Counted from the first letter of the stretch, positions 32,979-43,297 are shown. The stretch is 62,862 bases of DNA from an uncultured Pseudomonadota bacterium (GCA_949292335.1 CASEYY010000038.1:1-62862), one strand, 5' to 3'. Notes: a model not told the origin generated them from the letters alone. Numbers and translations are program-made.

Positions 32979-34350
32979 TGTTTCCTACCTTGAGCTGTAA
33001 AGTTTGCGGAATGCCGTTGCTTAAAACCAATAATTCTAATTGTCCGCTTTTATCAGAAATTGCGTAGGCGACATAAGACACCATATCTTCGATACTGCTG
33101 ACATTTTTGCCATTGGCTTTTTGGATAATATCACCACTGCTTAAGCCTTTTTGTGCGGCATCGGAATCGGCTAAGACCTCACTTATCACAATTTTGCCTT
33201 CGGCATTTTTTTCCAAAACCATACCTGCTTCTGCAATATAGCCCTCCGGCTCGGCCTCTTCCGGCAGATTATCCGGCTCGGCAACAGTTTTTTGCTCGGG
33301 CATAAGCGACACAGTCAGCTCAAAATCTTTAATCCGATTATCTTGCCATACGCGTAGCATTATATTTTTGCCCACCGGAGTTTCGGCGATGTTGCGGGAG
33401 AAATGCTTAACATCTTTAACATCAACACCGTTGAGAGCGATGATTATATCGCCGGCTTTGATTCCTGATGCTGCTGCCGGAGAATTTTCGCTAACCGAGT
33501 TTACCATTACGCCGCCCTTAAATGTATTTTGTTCGCTTAAAGGAATTTCTTCGTCGCTGTTTGAAGCTTTGACCCCTATCCAGCCGCGTTCTACTTTACC
33601 TTTGCTCATAAGCTCGGAAACCACGAATTTACTTAAATTTATCGGGGTGGCAAAGCCTATTCCCATACTGCCTCCGTTAGAAGAAAATATGGCCGTATTT
33701 ACTCCTACGACCTCGCCTTTCATGTTAAACATCGGCCCGCCTGACGAACCTTGGTTTATGGAAGCGTCGGTTTGGATAAAGTTATCGTAAGAACCGGCAT
33801 CTATATCGCGAGATTTGGCCGAAACAATACCGGCCGTTACACTGCCCCCCAAGCCAAAAGGATTGCCGATGGCCAATATCCAATCCCCTACTCTTAATTT
33901 ATCGGAATCGCCTAATTTAACAAAAGGAAGTTCTTTGTCGGCATCTATTTTTATCAGAGCCAAATCGGTCATCTTATCCGAGCCTATGACTTTGGCATCA
34001 TACTTGCTGTCGTCATAAAGCTTTACGACAATAGAATCGGCCCCGTCGATAACATGATTGTTAGTTATGATATAGCCGTTGCCATCAATCAAAAAGCCCG
34101 AACCTAGCGAAACTCTGCCGCCTTCGTCTTGCAAAAAGTAGTTGCGAATGTGTTCGTTGGTACTGTTAATTTCGACTTTATCTGCCAACTCTGTAGATTG
34201 TTTAAGCGTGGAGATATTGACCACTCCGGGGACAAGCTTGTCGACCAAATCGGCAAACGATTGACCAAATTGATTTTCTTGTTCCAAAATCTGAGCTTGT
34301 GCAATGCTTGAAAAAATCAAGCCTAGTAACAGTACCAATCGAAAAAACAT
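32971..34350 (-). CDS. degP: Periplasmic serine protease DegP/HtrA (Do family)
   Basis: 459 residues. Signal peptide to about residue 18 (AQA). Trypsin-like domain with catalytic triad H99 (TNNHV), D129 (TDLALI) and S203 (NQGSSGGP). Two PDZ domains follow at about 245-345 (GWIGVKAS, PAAASGIKAGDII) and 370-455 (SDAAQKGLSSGDIIQKANG). It degrades or refolds damaged envelope proteins. The gene starts one base after hflC ends, giving the operon hflK-hflC-degP-holC. hflKC followed by degP is a common alphaproteobacterial order. Confidence 0.95.
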   Translation of the reverse strand: MFFRLVLLLGLIFSSIAQAQILEQENQFGQSFADLVDKLVPGVVNISTLKQSTELADKVEINSTNEHIRNYFLQDEGGRVSLGSGFLIDGNGYIITNNHVIDGADSIVVKLYDDSKYDAKVIGSDKMTDLALIKIDADKELPFVKLGDSDKLRVGDWILAIGNPFGLGGSVTAGIVSAKSRDIDAGSYDNFIQTDASINQGSSGGPMFNMKGEVVGVNTAIFSSNGGSMGIGFATPINLSKFVVSELMSKGKVERGWIGVKASNSDEEIPLSEQNTFKGGVMVNSVSENSPAAASGIKAGDIIIALNGVDVKDVKHFSRNIAETPVGKNIMLRVWQDNRIKDFELTVSLMPEQKTVAEPDNLPEEAEPEGYIAEAGMVLEKNAEGKIVISEVLADSDAAQKGLSSGDIIQKANGKNVSSIEDMVSYVAYAISDKSGQLELLVLSNGIPQTLQLKVGNNE

Positions 34351-35229
34351 TTATCTTCCTGCCTTTACTGTTTGAGAAAAATATTCAAAAAATTCACTGT
34401 CGGGTGATAACACCAAAGAGCTGTTATCTTTACCGTTAAATGAATTCTTATAAGCTTCTAAAGAGCGATAAAAAGCAAAGAACTTAGGATCTACGCCGGC
34501 GGCTTGATTCCATATTTCGATAGCTTGCTTATCGCCTTCGCCGCGAATGATTTGTGCTTGTTTTTCGGCCTCGGCAATAATCACCGCTTGTTCTTTTTCG
34601 GCGGTTGCTCTGATTTTTTGAGCTTCTTGCTGACCGGTTGCTCTAAACTCTTTGGCTTCGCGTTCGCGTTCGGTCTTCATGCGAGCATTAATTGCTTGCA
34701 AAACTTCTATCGGCAAATCGGCTCTTCTGATACGAACATCGGCGACACTTACGCCGATTTGTTCGGCATCGGCTTTTACGGCCTTGGATATATCGGCCAT
34801 AATCTGTGTACGTTGTCCGGAAAGAAGCTCTTGCAAAGTGCTGCGACCCAAAACTTTTCGAACCGATGAATTGACAATTTCTTCCAACTTTGAACGAGCC
34901 TGCATTTCGGTACGAACGGTTTGATAAAACTTGAGCGGATCAACAATGCGGTAACGGGTAAAGTTGTCTACATCAAGCCGCTTTTTATCGTTTAGTACCA
35001 CCTCTTGTGCCGGCGGCTCCAAATTCAAAAGGCGGTTATCATAAAACACAACCTTCTGAATAAACGGTATTTTGATTTTTAATCCCGGCTCTTTGATTTC
35101 TCTTATCGGTTCACCAAACTGCAAAACGATGGCTTGCTCGGTTTGTTTTAAGACAAACAAAGTATCGGCAAGAACTACCAACAGTATGGCAACTGCTATT
35201 CCGGTTATGACTTTGGCCTTATCGCTCAT
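34351..35229 (-). CDS. hflC: FtsH protease modulator HflC
   Basis: 292 residues: N-terminal membrane helix (about 7-27), SPFH/band-7 domain (EQAIVLQFGEP ... GLKIKIPFIQKV), and a long charged helix ending in KIRATAEKEQAVIIAEAEKQAQII. HflC pairs with HflK to form a large cage around FtsH, limiting membrane protein degradation. Its ATG shares a base with the stop of hflK at 35229. Confidence 0.95.
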   Translation of the reverse strand: MSDKAKVITGIAVAILLVVLADTLFVLKQTEQAIVLQFGEPIREIKEPGLKIKIPFIQKVVFYDNRLLNLEPPAQEVVLNDKKRLDVDNFTRYRIVDPLKFYQTVRTEMQARSKLEEIVNSSVRKVLGRSTLQELLSGQRTQIMADISKAVKADAEQIGVSVADVRIRRADLPIEVLQAINARMKTEREREAKEFRATGQQEAQKIRATAEKEQAVIIAEAEKQAQIIRGEGDKQAIEIWNQAAGVDPKFFAFYRSLEAYKNSFNGKDNSSLVLSPDSEFFEYFSQTVKAGR

Positions 35230-36266
35230 TAGTTTGCTCCTTTAGTGTTGATTCTATCTAACGGAAGGTAGGGAATAACATTGTTTCCTTTTTTTCCGGA
35301 ATCGATAATTACTTTGTCTGAGTTACTCAAAACTTTTTCCATGGTTTCGAGGTATAATCTCTTTATGGTTACATCTTTGCCGTTTTTATAAGCCTCGTAA
35401 ACCGATAAAAATCTTTCGGCGTCACCTTTGGCTTTGCTTACTACGGCTTGCTTATAGGCTTCGGCATTTTGTAATCTTTGTGCCGCCTCGCCTCGGGATT
35501 TGGGCAGAATCTCGTTGCGATAAGCTTCGGCTTCGTTTTTGAATCTTTCCATATCGGCTTTGGCTCGTTGAACCTCGTTGAAAGCATCTACGACTTGCTT
35601 CGGCGGATCGGCCTTTTGCAATTTGACACGAACAATCTTGATGCCGGCACCAAACTCATTCAAAACCTTTTGCAATTCTTCCTTAGTCTCGTCTTCGACC
35701 TTGCCACGATCTCCCGAAATTATCGGCATCATTTTTGATTGTCCGACAATCTCTCGCAAAACCGATTGTGCCGCAACCCTTACGGTCTGGTCGGGATTTT
35801 GCATATTGAACACATAATCTCTGGCATTTTCAACCCGCCAAACAATGGTCAAATTTATATCAACGATATTTTCATCTCCGGTAAGCATATGACTCTCGGT
35901 AAATGTATTGGTCGATAAATTGCGGCTTTCTTGAACACCTAAATTAATACTGCGTTCTTGAGTTAAATTTACTTTGTAAACATATTCTAAAGGATATGGC
36001 AGATGGTAGTGAAGTCCCGGTGTTGTGCTGCGGTTATAGGCACCAAATCTTAATACCACCCCTTCTTCATTGGGCTGGATTTGGTAAAAACCGGAAGCAA
36101 GCCACAAAAGAGCTACACCGGCAGCTATCCACCACCATTTGAAATCAAACTCTTTTTCGCTTGGCGTATTACTTTTTTTGCTCTTTACCGGCGGCATATC
36201 GTTATCTGCCCACGGATTTTCGTCTTTTTCATCATTATCATCCCAGGGATTTGGAATCTTTGACAT
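35229..36266 (-). CDS. hflK: FtsH protease modulator HflK
   Basis: 345 residues from the ATG at 36266; an upstream in-frame start would add 26 residues unlike the family. The N-terminus has the Asp/Asn/Trp-rich PWDDND and PWADND repeats seen in HflK, then a membrane helix at about 49-66 (WWWIAAGVALLWLASGFY), the SPFH domain starting with QIQPNEEGVVLRFG, and a helical tail with GEAAQRLQNAEAYKQAVVSKA. Partner of HflC. Divergently transcribed from mrp with a gap of about 100 nt. Confidence 0.95.
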   Translation of the reverse strand: MSKIPNPWDDNDEKDENPWADNDMPPVKSKKSNTPSEKEFDFKWWWIAAGVALLWLASGFYQIQPNEEGVVLRFGAYNRSTTPGLHYHLPYPLEYVYKVNLTQERSINLGVQESRNLSTNTFTESHMLTGDENIVDINLTIVWRVENARDYVFNMQNPDQTVRVAAQSVLREIVGQSKMMPIISGDRGKVEDETKEELQKVLNEFGAGIKIVRVKLQKADPPKQVVDAFNEVQRAKADMERFKNEAEAYRNEILPKSRGEAAQRLQNAEAYKQAVVSKAKGDAERFLSVYEAYKNGKDVTIKRLYLETMEKVLSNSDKVIIDSGKKGNNVIPYLPLDRINTKGAN

Positions 36267-36367
36267 CTTTGCAATTTCTCCATTTTTTAGTTGCATCGTC
36301 CGAATTATATAATATAAATAGCTCAAAGAAACAACATTTCTCAATCTATCAACAGGGACAAAGCTCG

Positions 36368-37351
36368 ATGGAAAATATTGTAAGAAGTTTGACCGAAAAA
36401 TATTTTAAAAGTGAAAATATTGCCGCAATCAGCGTACTCGATAACAGAGTTATCGTTACCTTGCAAAATATTCCCGAAGATAAAAGTGCGGCAGAAGCAC
36501 TTAAAGCAGACATTTTGCAAAACACTGCGGCTCAAAAGGTAAATATCATATTTTCTTATGCTAAGCCCGTGTCAAACTTGAATGAAGAACCGCAAATGTG
36601 GCAGGTGAGAAATGTTAAAAAAATCTATGCCGTTGCTTCGGGTAAAGGCGGGGTCGGAAAATCAACCACCGCCGTTAATTTGGCTCTAGCACTCAGCTCT
36701 TTGGGTAAAAAAGTTGCGGTGTTTGATGCTGATATCTACGGACCTTCAATTCCTACCATGCTCGGTTTTGAAGGGCAACCGGCAGTCTCTTATGACGGTA
36801 AAAACTTTGAACCATTTGAAGCCCTCGGTCTGCAAGCTATGTCTATCGGCTCTCTAATCGACCGCGACACTCCTATTATCTGGCGTGGTGCAAAAGCCTG
36901 CGGTGCCATTGAACAACTTTTGACCGAGGTGAATTGGGGCGAAATCGATATTATGATTCTTGATATGCCCCCTGGAACCGGCGATATTCAAATCACCCTC
37001 TCACAAAGGCTTAAAATCGATGGTGCAATTATCGTTTCAACCCCACAGGATATTGCCTTGATTGATGCCGTCAAGGGCGTAAATATGTTCAAAAAAGTCA
37101 ATATCGACATCTTGGGCATTGTGGAAAATATGAGCTATTACATTTGCCCAAAATGCGGTAATCGTGATGAAATTTTCGGTTATGCCGGTGCCAAAGAAAC
37201 TGCAAGCAAACTAGGTGTCAGATTCTTAGGCGAAATTCCTCTGAATTTTGCTATCAGAGCCAATGCCGATAACGGAAAGCCTATCGTCGCCGCTGAGCCT
37301 CAATCACCTTATGCTCAAGCCTATATCGACATTGCCAAGAAACTTATTTAA
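36368..37351 (+). CDS. mrp: Mrp/ApbC-type Fe-S carrier P-loop ATPase
   Basis: 327 residues from ATG 36368; the frame is open further upstream over hflK but only this start gives the family's N-terminus. Residues 1-75 are a MIP18-like domain. Deviant Walker A SGKGGVGKST follows near 97, then FDADIYGPS and LDMPPGTGDIQ, and the cluster-binding CPKCG near 258. Mrp/NBP35 proteins carry 4Fe-4S clusters to apoproteins. It converges with the molybdopterin-related gene and overlaps its end by 4 nt. Confidence 0.94.
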   Translation: MENIVRSLTEKYFKSENIAAISVLDNRVIVTLQNIPEDKSAAEALKADILQNTAAQKVNIIFSYAKPVSNLNEEPQMWQVRNVKKIYAVASGKGGVGKSTTAVNLALALSSLGKKVAVFDADIYGPSIPTMLGFEGQPAVSYDGKNFEPFEALGLQAMSIGSLIDRDTPIIWRGAKACGAIEQLLTEVNWGEIDIMILDMPPGTGDIQITLSQRLKIDGAIIVSTPQDIALIDAVKGVNMFKKVNIDILGIVENMSYYICPKCGNRDEIFGYAGAKETASKLGVRFLGEIPLNFAIRANADNGKPIVAAEPQSPYAQAYIDIAKKLI

Positions 37352-38982
37352 CTGTTTGAATATTCCTTTATTTCCCCAGGGAAATTTATATCGGTAAGTT
37401 TCTTTTTGTCTTTGACCTCCACAAGCTTCATATAATCCGAATGTTCGGCAAAGACTACTCTTACATCCGCATTTTCCGGCACAATCTCGGCCTGACCATA
37501 CAGTGATTTACTCCATAGTACCGGATTGCCCTTCACTCCTTTGTAGCTAAACAAGCACACCTCTTTACCACTACCTTTATCAAACTTATTTATAAGCTTG
37601 TTTATATCTCCGGCCGTAATGTTCGGCATATCAGCCGGTAGTAATACCGCCCCGTCACAAGTAGAGGGCATGGATTTGAGCCCTAGGTTTATCGAGGTTC
37701 CGATACCGGTCGCATAAGAAGGGTTATACAAAATATTTATGTCATATTTGCTCAAATACTCTTCCATCTCCTCATGCCGATAACCGGTAATTACAAAAAC
37801 CGGACGAGCTTGCGAGGATATCGCGGCCTTTACCGCCGACATAAACAATGGTTCTCCCTTCTTGTTTTCTACCAAAAGCTTATTTGTTCCCGACCTCTTA
37901 CCTTGTCCGGCCGCTAAGACGACTACTCCGACTCTGGCTTTATCCGAATTACCCTTGTCGGATGATTTTATTATCAACTTTTCTTTCTCCGGCGGAACTT
38001 GATCAATATAAGACAGCCATCCGGCCTTCTTTTGTGAAAATGTCGCTTCGGTCATGTGCTCGGCAAAAAGTGCCTGCTTTATCAAACCGTCTATCGTCGA
38101 AGTATCTACCCTGCCGTATGAATGAGGAACTATTATAACTTTACACTTACCCTTTTGGGCAATAATCAAATCCGATGCTCCAACCTGCGGATAGGAAAAA
38201 TTAACAATGCCGTCGGTTGACATTTTTACACCGGCCGCCAATGCATTGTTATATCCGGATGAACATAAAGGACTTAATACAAACACAATATCGGCTTTAT
38301 TACGATACGCATCAAACAATGATTCGGCTAAAACATTCTTATCATAACGGCTGTTTATCTCCTGAATGAAGTTTAAACCCAAACCGTCAAAATTACTTAC
38401 CAACTTCATCAAAACCGAGGTAAAAGATTCATTTTCTTCCAAATCCCCCACCAAATTTGAATATATAACCGAAACCCTTTTTTCTTCAACTTTTCCTATC
38501 TTGAGTAAACTGTCGTTTCCAGAAAGCCGAAAAAGCATATCATCGACTTCTTCCTCATGGAGCAAGGTCGGGGTTATTTCTATCTCAGCTATTATATCAT
38601 CCTTTTTAACCACATTATAAGGCGTTATGGTATTCAAAATAAAATGTTCGTTAAATCCGTTAAACTTATCTATTCTGGATTCATCGGCCATAAAGATGCC
38701 GTCAGAAAGTGCTACAACTTTGCAGATGCCGTCGTCATCGGTAAAATACCCCAAACCTTCGCCGCATACCCGCGATGCTATCTGATTTAGGGCTACACGA
38801 TAGTCCATATCGCCATCTTCAAAAATAACACCAAATACTTTTTTTATGTCATACTTCTTCAATATATCTATATCATCGGCCGTCAAAGATGATCCCTTGA
38901 TATAATATTTTTCCGCCAGTGTAACATTGCGGCAGAGCCTTACTCCTACTGCTTGATTGGTGTTAAACTCTCCATATTGCAT
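37348..38982 (-). CDS. Fused molybdopterin-binding domain and MobA/MocA-like nucleotidyltransferase
   Basis: 544 residues. The N-terminal third (about 1-140) resembles the MoeA-type or molybdopterin-handling domain of COG0303-like fusions (AVGVRLCRNVTL, LTADDIDILKKYDI, YNVVKKDDIIAEI). About 165-340 is a MoaB/MogA-like binding fold (VLSPLCSSGYNN). About 350-540 is a GT-A nucleotidyltransferase: LAAGQGKRSGTNKLLV (signature loop with KLL), VFVITGYRHEEM and LLPADMPNIT with the metal-binding Asp. Such fusions are found in Alphaproteobacteria beside molybdoenzyme genes and may cytidylylate molybdopterin. No molybdoenzyme lies here; it follows flgL instead (29-nt gap). Confidence 0.75.
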   Translation of the reverse strand: MQYGEFNTNQAVGVRLCRNVTLAEKYYIKGSSLTADDIDILKKYDIKKVFGVIFEDGDMDYRVALNQIASRVCGEGLGYFTDDDGICKVVALSDGIFMADESRIDKFNGFNEHFILNTITPYNVVKKDDIIAEIEITPTLLHEEEVDDMLFRLSGNDSLLKIGKVEEKRVSVIYSNLVGDLEENESFTSVLMKLVSNFDGLGLNFIQEINSRYDKNVLAESLFDAYRNKADIVFVLSPLCSSGYNNALAAGVKMSTDGIVNFSYPQVGASDLIIAQKGKCKVIIVPHSYGRVDTSTIDGLIKQALFAEHMTEATFSQKKAGWLSYIDQVPPEKEKLIIKSSDKGNSDKARVGVVVLAAGQGKRSGTNKLLVENKKGEPLFMSAVKAAISSQARPVFVITGYRHEEMEEYLSKYDINILYNPSYATGIGTSINLGLKSMPSTCDGAVLLPADMPNITAGDINKLINKFDKGSGKEVCLFSYKGVKGNPVLWSKSLYGQAEIVPENADVRVVFAEHSDYMKLVEVKDKKKLTDINFPGEIKEYSNS

Positions 38983-39011
38983 AACCTATCTTGCCCCCAT
39001 ATTGCAATTTA

Positions 39012-40616
39012 CTATAGATAGTTCAATAAAGACAAATTCATCACATTGTTTAAAACCTGATACGAGGCCTCCAGTGAATTCATACTCTCTAATAACATAA
39101 CCGTTGCTTCGGTTTTATCAACATTTTTAATCGAATAAGTACTGCTTTCCAGTGTGGAGGCATTTAATTCCAGAGTGTTTTGGACATTATTTAATGTTAC
39201 ATAATTGGCCGATATCTTGGCTATTACCAAAGATAATGTTTCATTTACGCCATTGCTGGACTGCCCGTTGTTGTCTATTGCCGACTGCAACAAGTCCATG
39301 GCATTGTTGACCAATTCGTTGACTTCATCGGCGTTGGTAACATTACCGTCTTCGTCGGTTTGTATCATATTGCCCTGAGCTATTTGACCAAATGCTCGAA
39401 ACAATTTGTCAAAAACACTGTCATTAGCACTTATATCCATTGTTATGGTTTGGTTTTCCGATACTCTGAAAGTTTCGGTAGCAGAGCCGCCGACATAGTA
39501 GCTGTCCGATGTAAGGCTCCAGTCCTCTGAAGCATCTATGGTTAAAGGCAAGCCGTTAAAATAACTTTCGTCGGCTCTGACCACCAAACTACCATCATCA
39601 TTGATTCCCATAATCTGCATGGTCGGTGCAACATCATTGCTGCCACTAAAATCAACAACCGTTCCAACCGCAAACGAAGTACTTATCGATACTGCCGTAC
39701 CGTTGGCACCTAAACCGTTGGTGTAGGTAGCATCGGCAGCTACCGGCGTGGTGTCGGAAAAGGTTATGGTCTTGCCGTCAGTTGATACCGATTCAACTAT
39801 ATAGGCCGTATTGTTACCGTTCTCGTCGGTAAATATCATGGTATCTCCGGCACCAATCGTATTGAATGCACCTCTGACATTGGCTTTTAGAGTATTGTTG
39901 GCAGCCGAGAATGTCAAATCACCGGTCGTAGCTGCTCCGCCGGTGACCGCCGTGGTTAAGAAACCGTCACTGGCCGATAAAATAAATTCGTTGGCGGCGG
40001 CTCCGGCATCCTGACTGATAGTTAAATTGCCGTTTACTTCTCCGTTGGCATAACGGCTCGACAAATTAGCACTGGAAGTGGTCGGGTAAGTAATATTTAT
40101 ACCGTCATAATATTGTTGGAATTGTTCCAGTGAAGTAAAACCAAATTTAGTCGGAGCTGATGATGAGCCGGCTCCGAATATGTACTTGCCGGCTACCGAG
40201 GTATTTAATGCATCTGATAAAAGTGACATCGCAGAATACGCTACCGTCTGTAAATCGGATATTGACGACGAAACTTCCGAACTTACCGGAGAGCCGTTTT
40301 GCAATCCGCTTAAGGCCGAAAGAGTATTGTTAAGCTGGCTCTTAAACGAGCTCACCTGATCCTCAACACTCTCCATTACCGTACTCATGCTTTCAATCGT
40401 GGTATTTAATATTATGTTGTTATTGGAAAAATTTTCCGTCACTGCCAATGAGGCTTCCATATTAACAATATTAGACGCACTCATACCATAACCGCCGTAG
40501 TTGGAGTACTTAATACCCGTGGTCGCTTGGTAACTGTACATGTCCATCATGTTTTTCATATTCATGGTGAGACTTAGTAAATTCATGCAATTTGCATATG
40601 TCGGAACTCTTACCAT
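39012..40616 (-). CDS. flgL: Flagellar hook-filament junction protein FlgL
   Basis: 534 residues. The N-terminus (LSLTMNMKNMMDMYSYQATTGIKYSNYG) and C-terminus (LESMNSLEASYQVLNNVMNLSLLNYL) are the flagellin-like coiled-coil ends of FlgL; the middle 300 residues are Ser/Thr/Asp/Gly-rich surface domains, making it longer than enteric FlgL (about 317 aa). It forms the second junction ring between hook and filament. GGAGG lies 8 nt before ATG 40616; flgK ends 13 nt upstream. Confidence 0.88.
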   Translation of the reverse strand: MVRVPTYANCMNLLSLTMNMKNMMDMYSYQATTGIKYSNYGGYGMSASNIVNMEASLAVTENFSNNNIILNTTIESMSTVMESVEDQVSSFKSQLNNTLSALSGLQNGSPVSSEVSSSISDLQTVAYSAMSLLSDALNTSVAGKYIFGAGSSSAPTKFGFTSLEQFQQYYDGINITYPTTSSANLSSRYANGEVNGNLTISQDAGAAANEFILSASDGFLTTAVTGGAATTGDLTFSAANNTLKANVRGAFNTIGAGDTMIFTDENGNNTAYIVESVSTDGKTITFSDTTPVAADATYTNGLGANGTAVSISTSFAVGTVVDFSGSNDVAPTMQIMGINDDGSLVVRADESYFNGLPLTIDASEDWSLTSDSYYVGGSATETFRVSENQTITMDISANDSVFDKLFRAFGQIAQGNMIQTDEDGNVTNADEVNELVNNAMDLLQSAIDNNGQSSNGVNETLSLVIAKISANYVTLNNVQNTLELNASTLESSTYSIKNVDKTEATVMLLESMNSLEASYQVLNNVMNLSLLNYL

Positions 40617-40629
40617 TGTTCTATCCTCC

Positions 40630-42816
40630 CTAGCTTACCAGTCCGAGCAAGACATCCAATATCTCGCGTGAGGCCGTAAATACCTGTGCACAGGCCGCAT
40701 AGGACTGCTGATAAATAATCATTTGCGATAACTCTTCATCTATATCAACACCGCTTACCTGAGCCTCTTTATACGAAATCGCATCCGTCAGAGCTTGTTG
40801 ATATTCTTGTGAAGATTGTACCGTGTATACCTGACTGGCTACATTGCCGACAAAAGTCGAAGTATAATTGGCAATGGTAGTCGAAGTAGTGGCCATATCT
40901 CCGGATTGCTTAAAGGTTTGGTTGGTTGTAAATACCTCTGCCAACTGATTGGCAATACCATTTGAGGCCCCGTTTACAATATAGGCTCCCTTACTGGAAT
41001 CAAAATCTGGTACGCCGGCCGCTATCAAGTTGGAATTTTCCAAAATATCACCCCTAACTCCGATTACCGAAGAATAGCCGCAGTTGGACGGAGCCATACC
41101 CAAATTGCTCAAAACTCCGCCTCCTGCCGTTTCGGCAATTTCCAACTGAGCTCCTTCCAAACTCTCTATTCTCAGCATGTAACCATTGCCGTTGGAGATA
41201 ATTGAGGCTGTAATATGATTATTTAAATCCGGATTGTTGTTAATCTGGTCGGCTATATCTTGTATGGTCATTGTTTTGCTGATATTAATCGAGCCATAGT
41301 TTAACCCGTTGACCGAATCAGAAAAGCTCCAAGTCGTCATGGCATTGCTGCCAACCGAGGCTGTATTGCTTACAACCTTGGAATCGTATATATAATCGTT
41401 TTCTCCGGTTACAAAGAAGTCATTCAAACCAAAAAAGCTCGAAAAACCGTTCTCCGTGCTATCATAAATACCGTCACCGTTTACATCAAAACTGATAACG
41501 GCATCTTGCTGCTCGGATCCGGGAGTAGAGGCTGCTTCGTCTATAATCGAAATGGTATAGTTGCTGTCACCAGTGGAAATTACCAAATTACCGCTGGCAT
41601 TTAACGAAACCGTAGCATCGGGCAAACCCGCTCCGGTATCAGAAGTTAACCACCCTTGCAATGCCGTTGCCATATCGCTAATCGTACCTTCCTGAAAACC
41701 AATACCTCCTACCAAAGTATTGGTCGCTACCTGTTTGCCGCTCTCATCAAAAATAACAAACCTTACATCGCCGCTGTCAATTCTAATGTTTTGGCTGCAT
41801 ATGCCGGTATTTTTATCAACAATAAAGGTGGAGTTGCCGGTCAATTCCGACGGCATCCCCGGATATGCGGTTCCTCGGTTGTGAATCTGATTAATCTGAT
41901 TGTATATCACATAGGCCAGCTCATCTAACTGACTTTGCATCGACGGCAAAGTATTATCTCTGATTTCTATCAGGCCGCCGATACTGCCGCCGCTGAGCTG
42001 GGTGGTTACATCTACTCCGTCTATATAAATGCCCTGAATGTTACCGCTTTCGTAACTGTTGTCGGCACCAACCTGAGCTAAAGCAGAATGTGAAAGAGTA
42101 TGGACATCGTTATCTAACAACATTACGCCAGATGTGGTTTGGATTACAACCTCGCCACTGTCTCGGGTATAATAGGTAATGTCAATATAAGAACTTAATT
42201 CTCTTAATGCCGTATCCCTTTGGTCCTGCAGATTGGCAACGCCGTCTTGATTTAAAATCGAATACTTAACTATGCTGTTATTTAGGCTGTCAATCGTTTC
42301 GAGCAAAGAATTTATATTGCTTACCGCATCATTTATTGCCATATCGGCTTCACCGCGAAGCGTTTGGATGTTGGTCGACAAATAATTGAACTTATTGGTT
42401 AAATTCTCGGCTTCGCTCAACAAAGAATATCTTGCCGCCGCCGATGTTACATTGGTCGAAAAAGTGTCAAAGGCACTCTGTAACGAGCTCACATTAGAGG
42501 CTATGGAATTGCCGGCTTCGGTAGTGCCCATCAGATTATCCATCCGGCTCAAGTACTCATACTGCGAAGACATTGATGAGGTTATGGAGTTTGACGATAA
42601 AAAGCTCTTTAACAGCCCTTCATCTACCGTCCTTTGAATATTTCCCATGGTAACTCCCATGGTCATACCCGCTACAACTCGAGCCGACTGACTGGCGGTC
42701 TTTCTGGTGTAGCCTTCGGTGTCAACATTGGCTATGTTGTTGCTTACAATCTCTAACTGTGACTGAGCAACCTTCATACCCGATAATGATGTCGATATAC
42801 TATTTAATAACGCCAT
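40630..42816 (-). CDS. flgK: Flagellar hook-associated protein FlgK
   Basis: 728 residues. N-terminus LLNSISTSLSGMKVAQSQLEIVSNNIANVDTEGYTRK is the rod/hook-family motif; the C-terminus ends with QQSYAACAQVFTASREILDVLLGL, as expected for FlgK. The first junction protein between hook and filament. Middle domains are Gly/Asp/Asn-rich and somewhat larger than in enterics. Followed by flgL and preceded by the FlgN-like chaperone, which usually serves FlgK and FlgL. Confidence 0.95.
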   Translation of the reverse strand: MALLNSISTSLSGMKVAQSQLEIVSNNIANVDTEGYTRKTASQSARVVAGMTMGVTMGNIQRTVDEGLLKSFLSSNSITSSMSSQYEYLSRMDNLMGTTEAGNSIASNVSSLQSAFDTFSTNVTSAAARYSLLSEAENLTNKFNYLSTNIQTLRGEADMAINDAVSNINSLLETIDSLNNSIVKYSILNQDGVANLQDQRDTALRELSSYIDITYYTRDSGEVVIQTTSGVMLLDNDVHTLSHSALAQVGADNSYESGNIQGIYIDGVDVTTQLSGGSIGGLIEIRDNTLPSMQSQLDELAYVIYNQINQIHNRGTAYPGMPSELTGNSTFIVDKNTGICSQNIRIDSGDVRFVIFDESGKQVATNTLVGGIGFQEGTISDMATALQGWLTSDTGAGLPDATVSLNASGNLVISTGDSNYTISIIDEAASTPGSEQQDAVISFDVNGDGIYDSTENGFSSFFGLNDFFVTGENDYIYDSKVVSNTASVGSNAMTTWSFSDSVNGLNYGSINISKTMTIQDIADQINNNPDLNNHITASIISNGNGYMLRIESLEGAQLEIAETAGGGVLSNLGMAPSNCGYSSVIGVRGDILENSNLIAAGVPDFDSSKGAYIVNGASNGIANQLAEVFTTNQTFKQSGDMATTSTTIANYTSTFVGNVASQVYTVQSSQEYQQALTDAISYKEAQVSGVDIDEELSQMIIYQQSYAACAQVFTASREILDVLLGLVS

Positions 42817-42827
42817 GACACTTCTCC

Positions 42828-43280
42828 TTATAATGTCCGGTTGAACGCCAACGCATTGCGATTATTATCCAACGGAGTGTAGGTTCCGTGCGAACCATAC
42901 GAAGTGGCGTTGGACTTGTTGGTATTTTTGGCTATGTTAATGATTATATCCATAACCTTTTTACCGGCTTCCATTCTGGTCTTTAATAACAAATCATTGT
43001 TCTTTAAGGCTTTATCTAATTTGAGAGACAATTCTTTGAGTTCTGATTTACTTTCATGCTCAAAGTTCGCCAATTCGTCACGATTTTTAATAAAAAATGC
43101 ACTGGCCGAACGATAAGCCGCCACGGTTTTAATCTTTTGCTCATACAAACCCTTTACCGTGGCTATGTCTCCAACTTCCAAAGCCGCGTTTTCTTTGACT
43201 ATAATCTCGCAAAAGCCGCTCACTACATTTTTCATATGTTCGATTTTTGCTAAAATCTCATTTTCTTGCAATTCTGTCAT
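42828..43280 (-). CDS. flgN: FlgN-like flagellar export chaperone
   Basis: 150 residues, almost entirely helical: LQENEILAKIEHMKNVVSGFCEIIVKENAAL, then a heptad-rich region and a polar tail with NTNKSNATSYGSHG. The SYG/Y-G-x-x-G-x-Y tail is a FlgN-type feature. The position just before flgK-flgL supports a chaperone for those two. Identification is by context and shape rather than by strong motif. Confidence 0.7.
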   Translation of the reverse strand: MTELQENEILAKIEHMKNVVSGFCEIIVKENAALEVGDIATVKGLYEQKIKTVAAYRSASAFFIKNRDELANFEHESKSELKELSLKLDKALKNNDLLLKTRMEAGKKVMDIIINIAKNTNKSNATSYGSHGTYTPLDNNRNALAFNRTL

Positions 43281-43297
43281 CTCTGCCTCCTGTTTAC

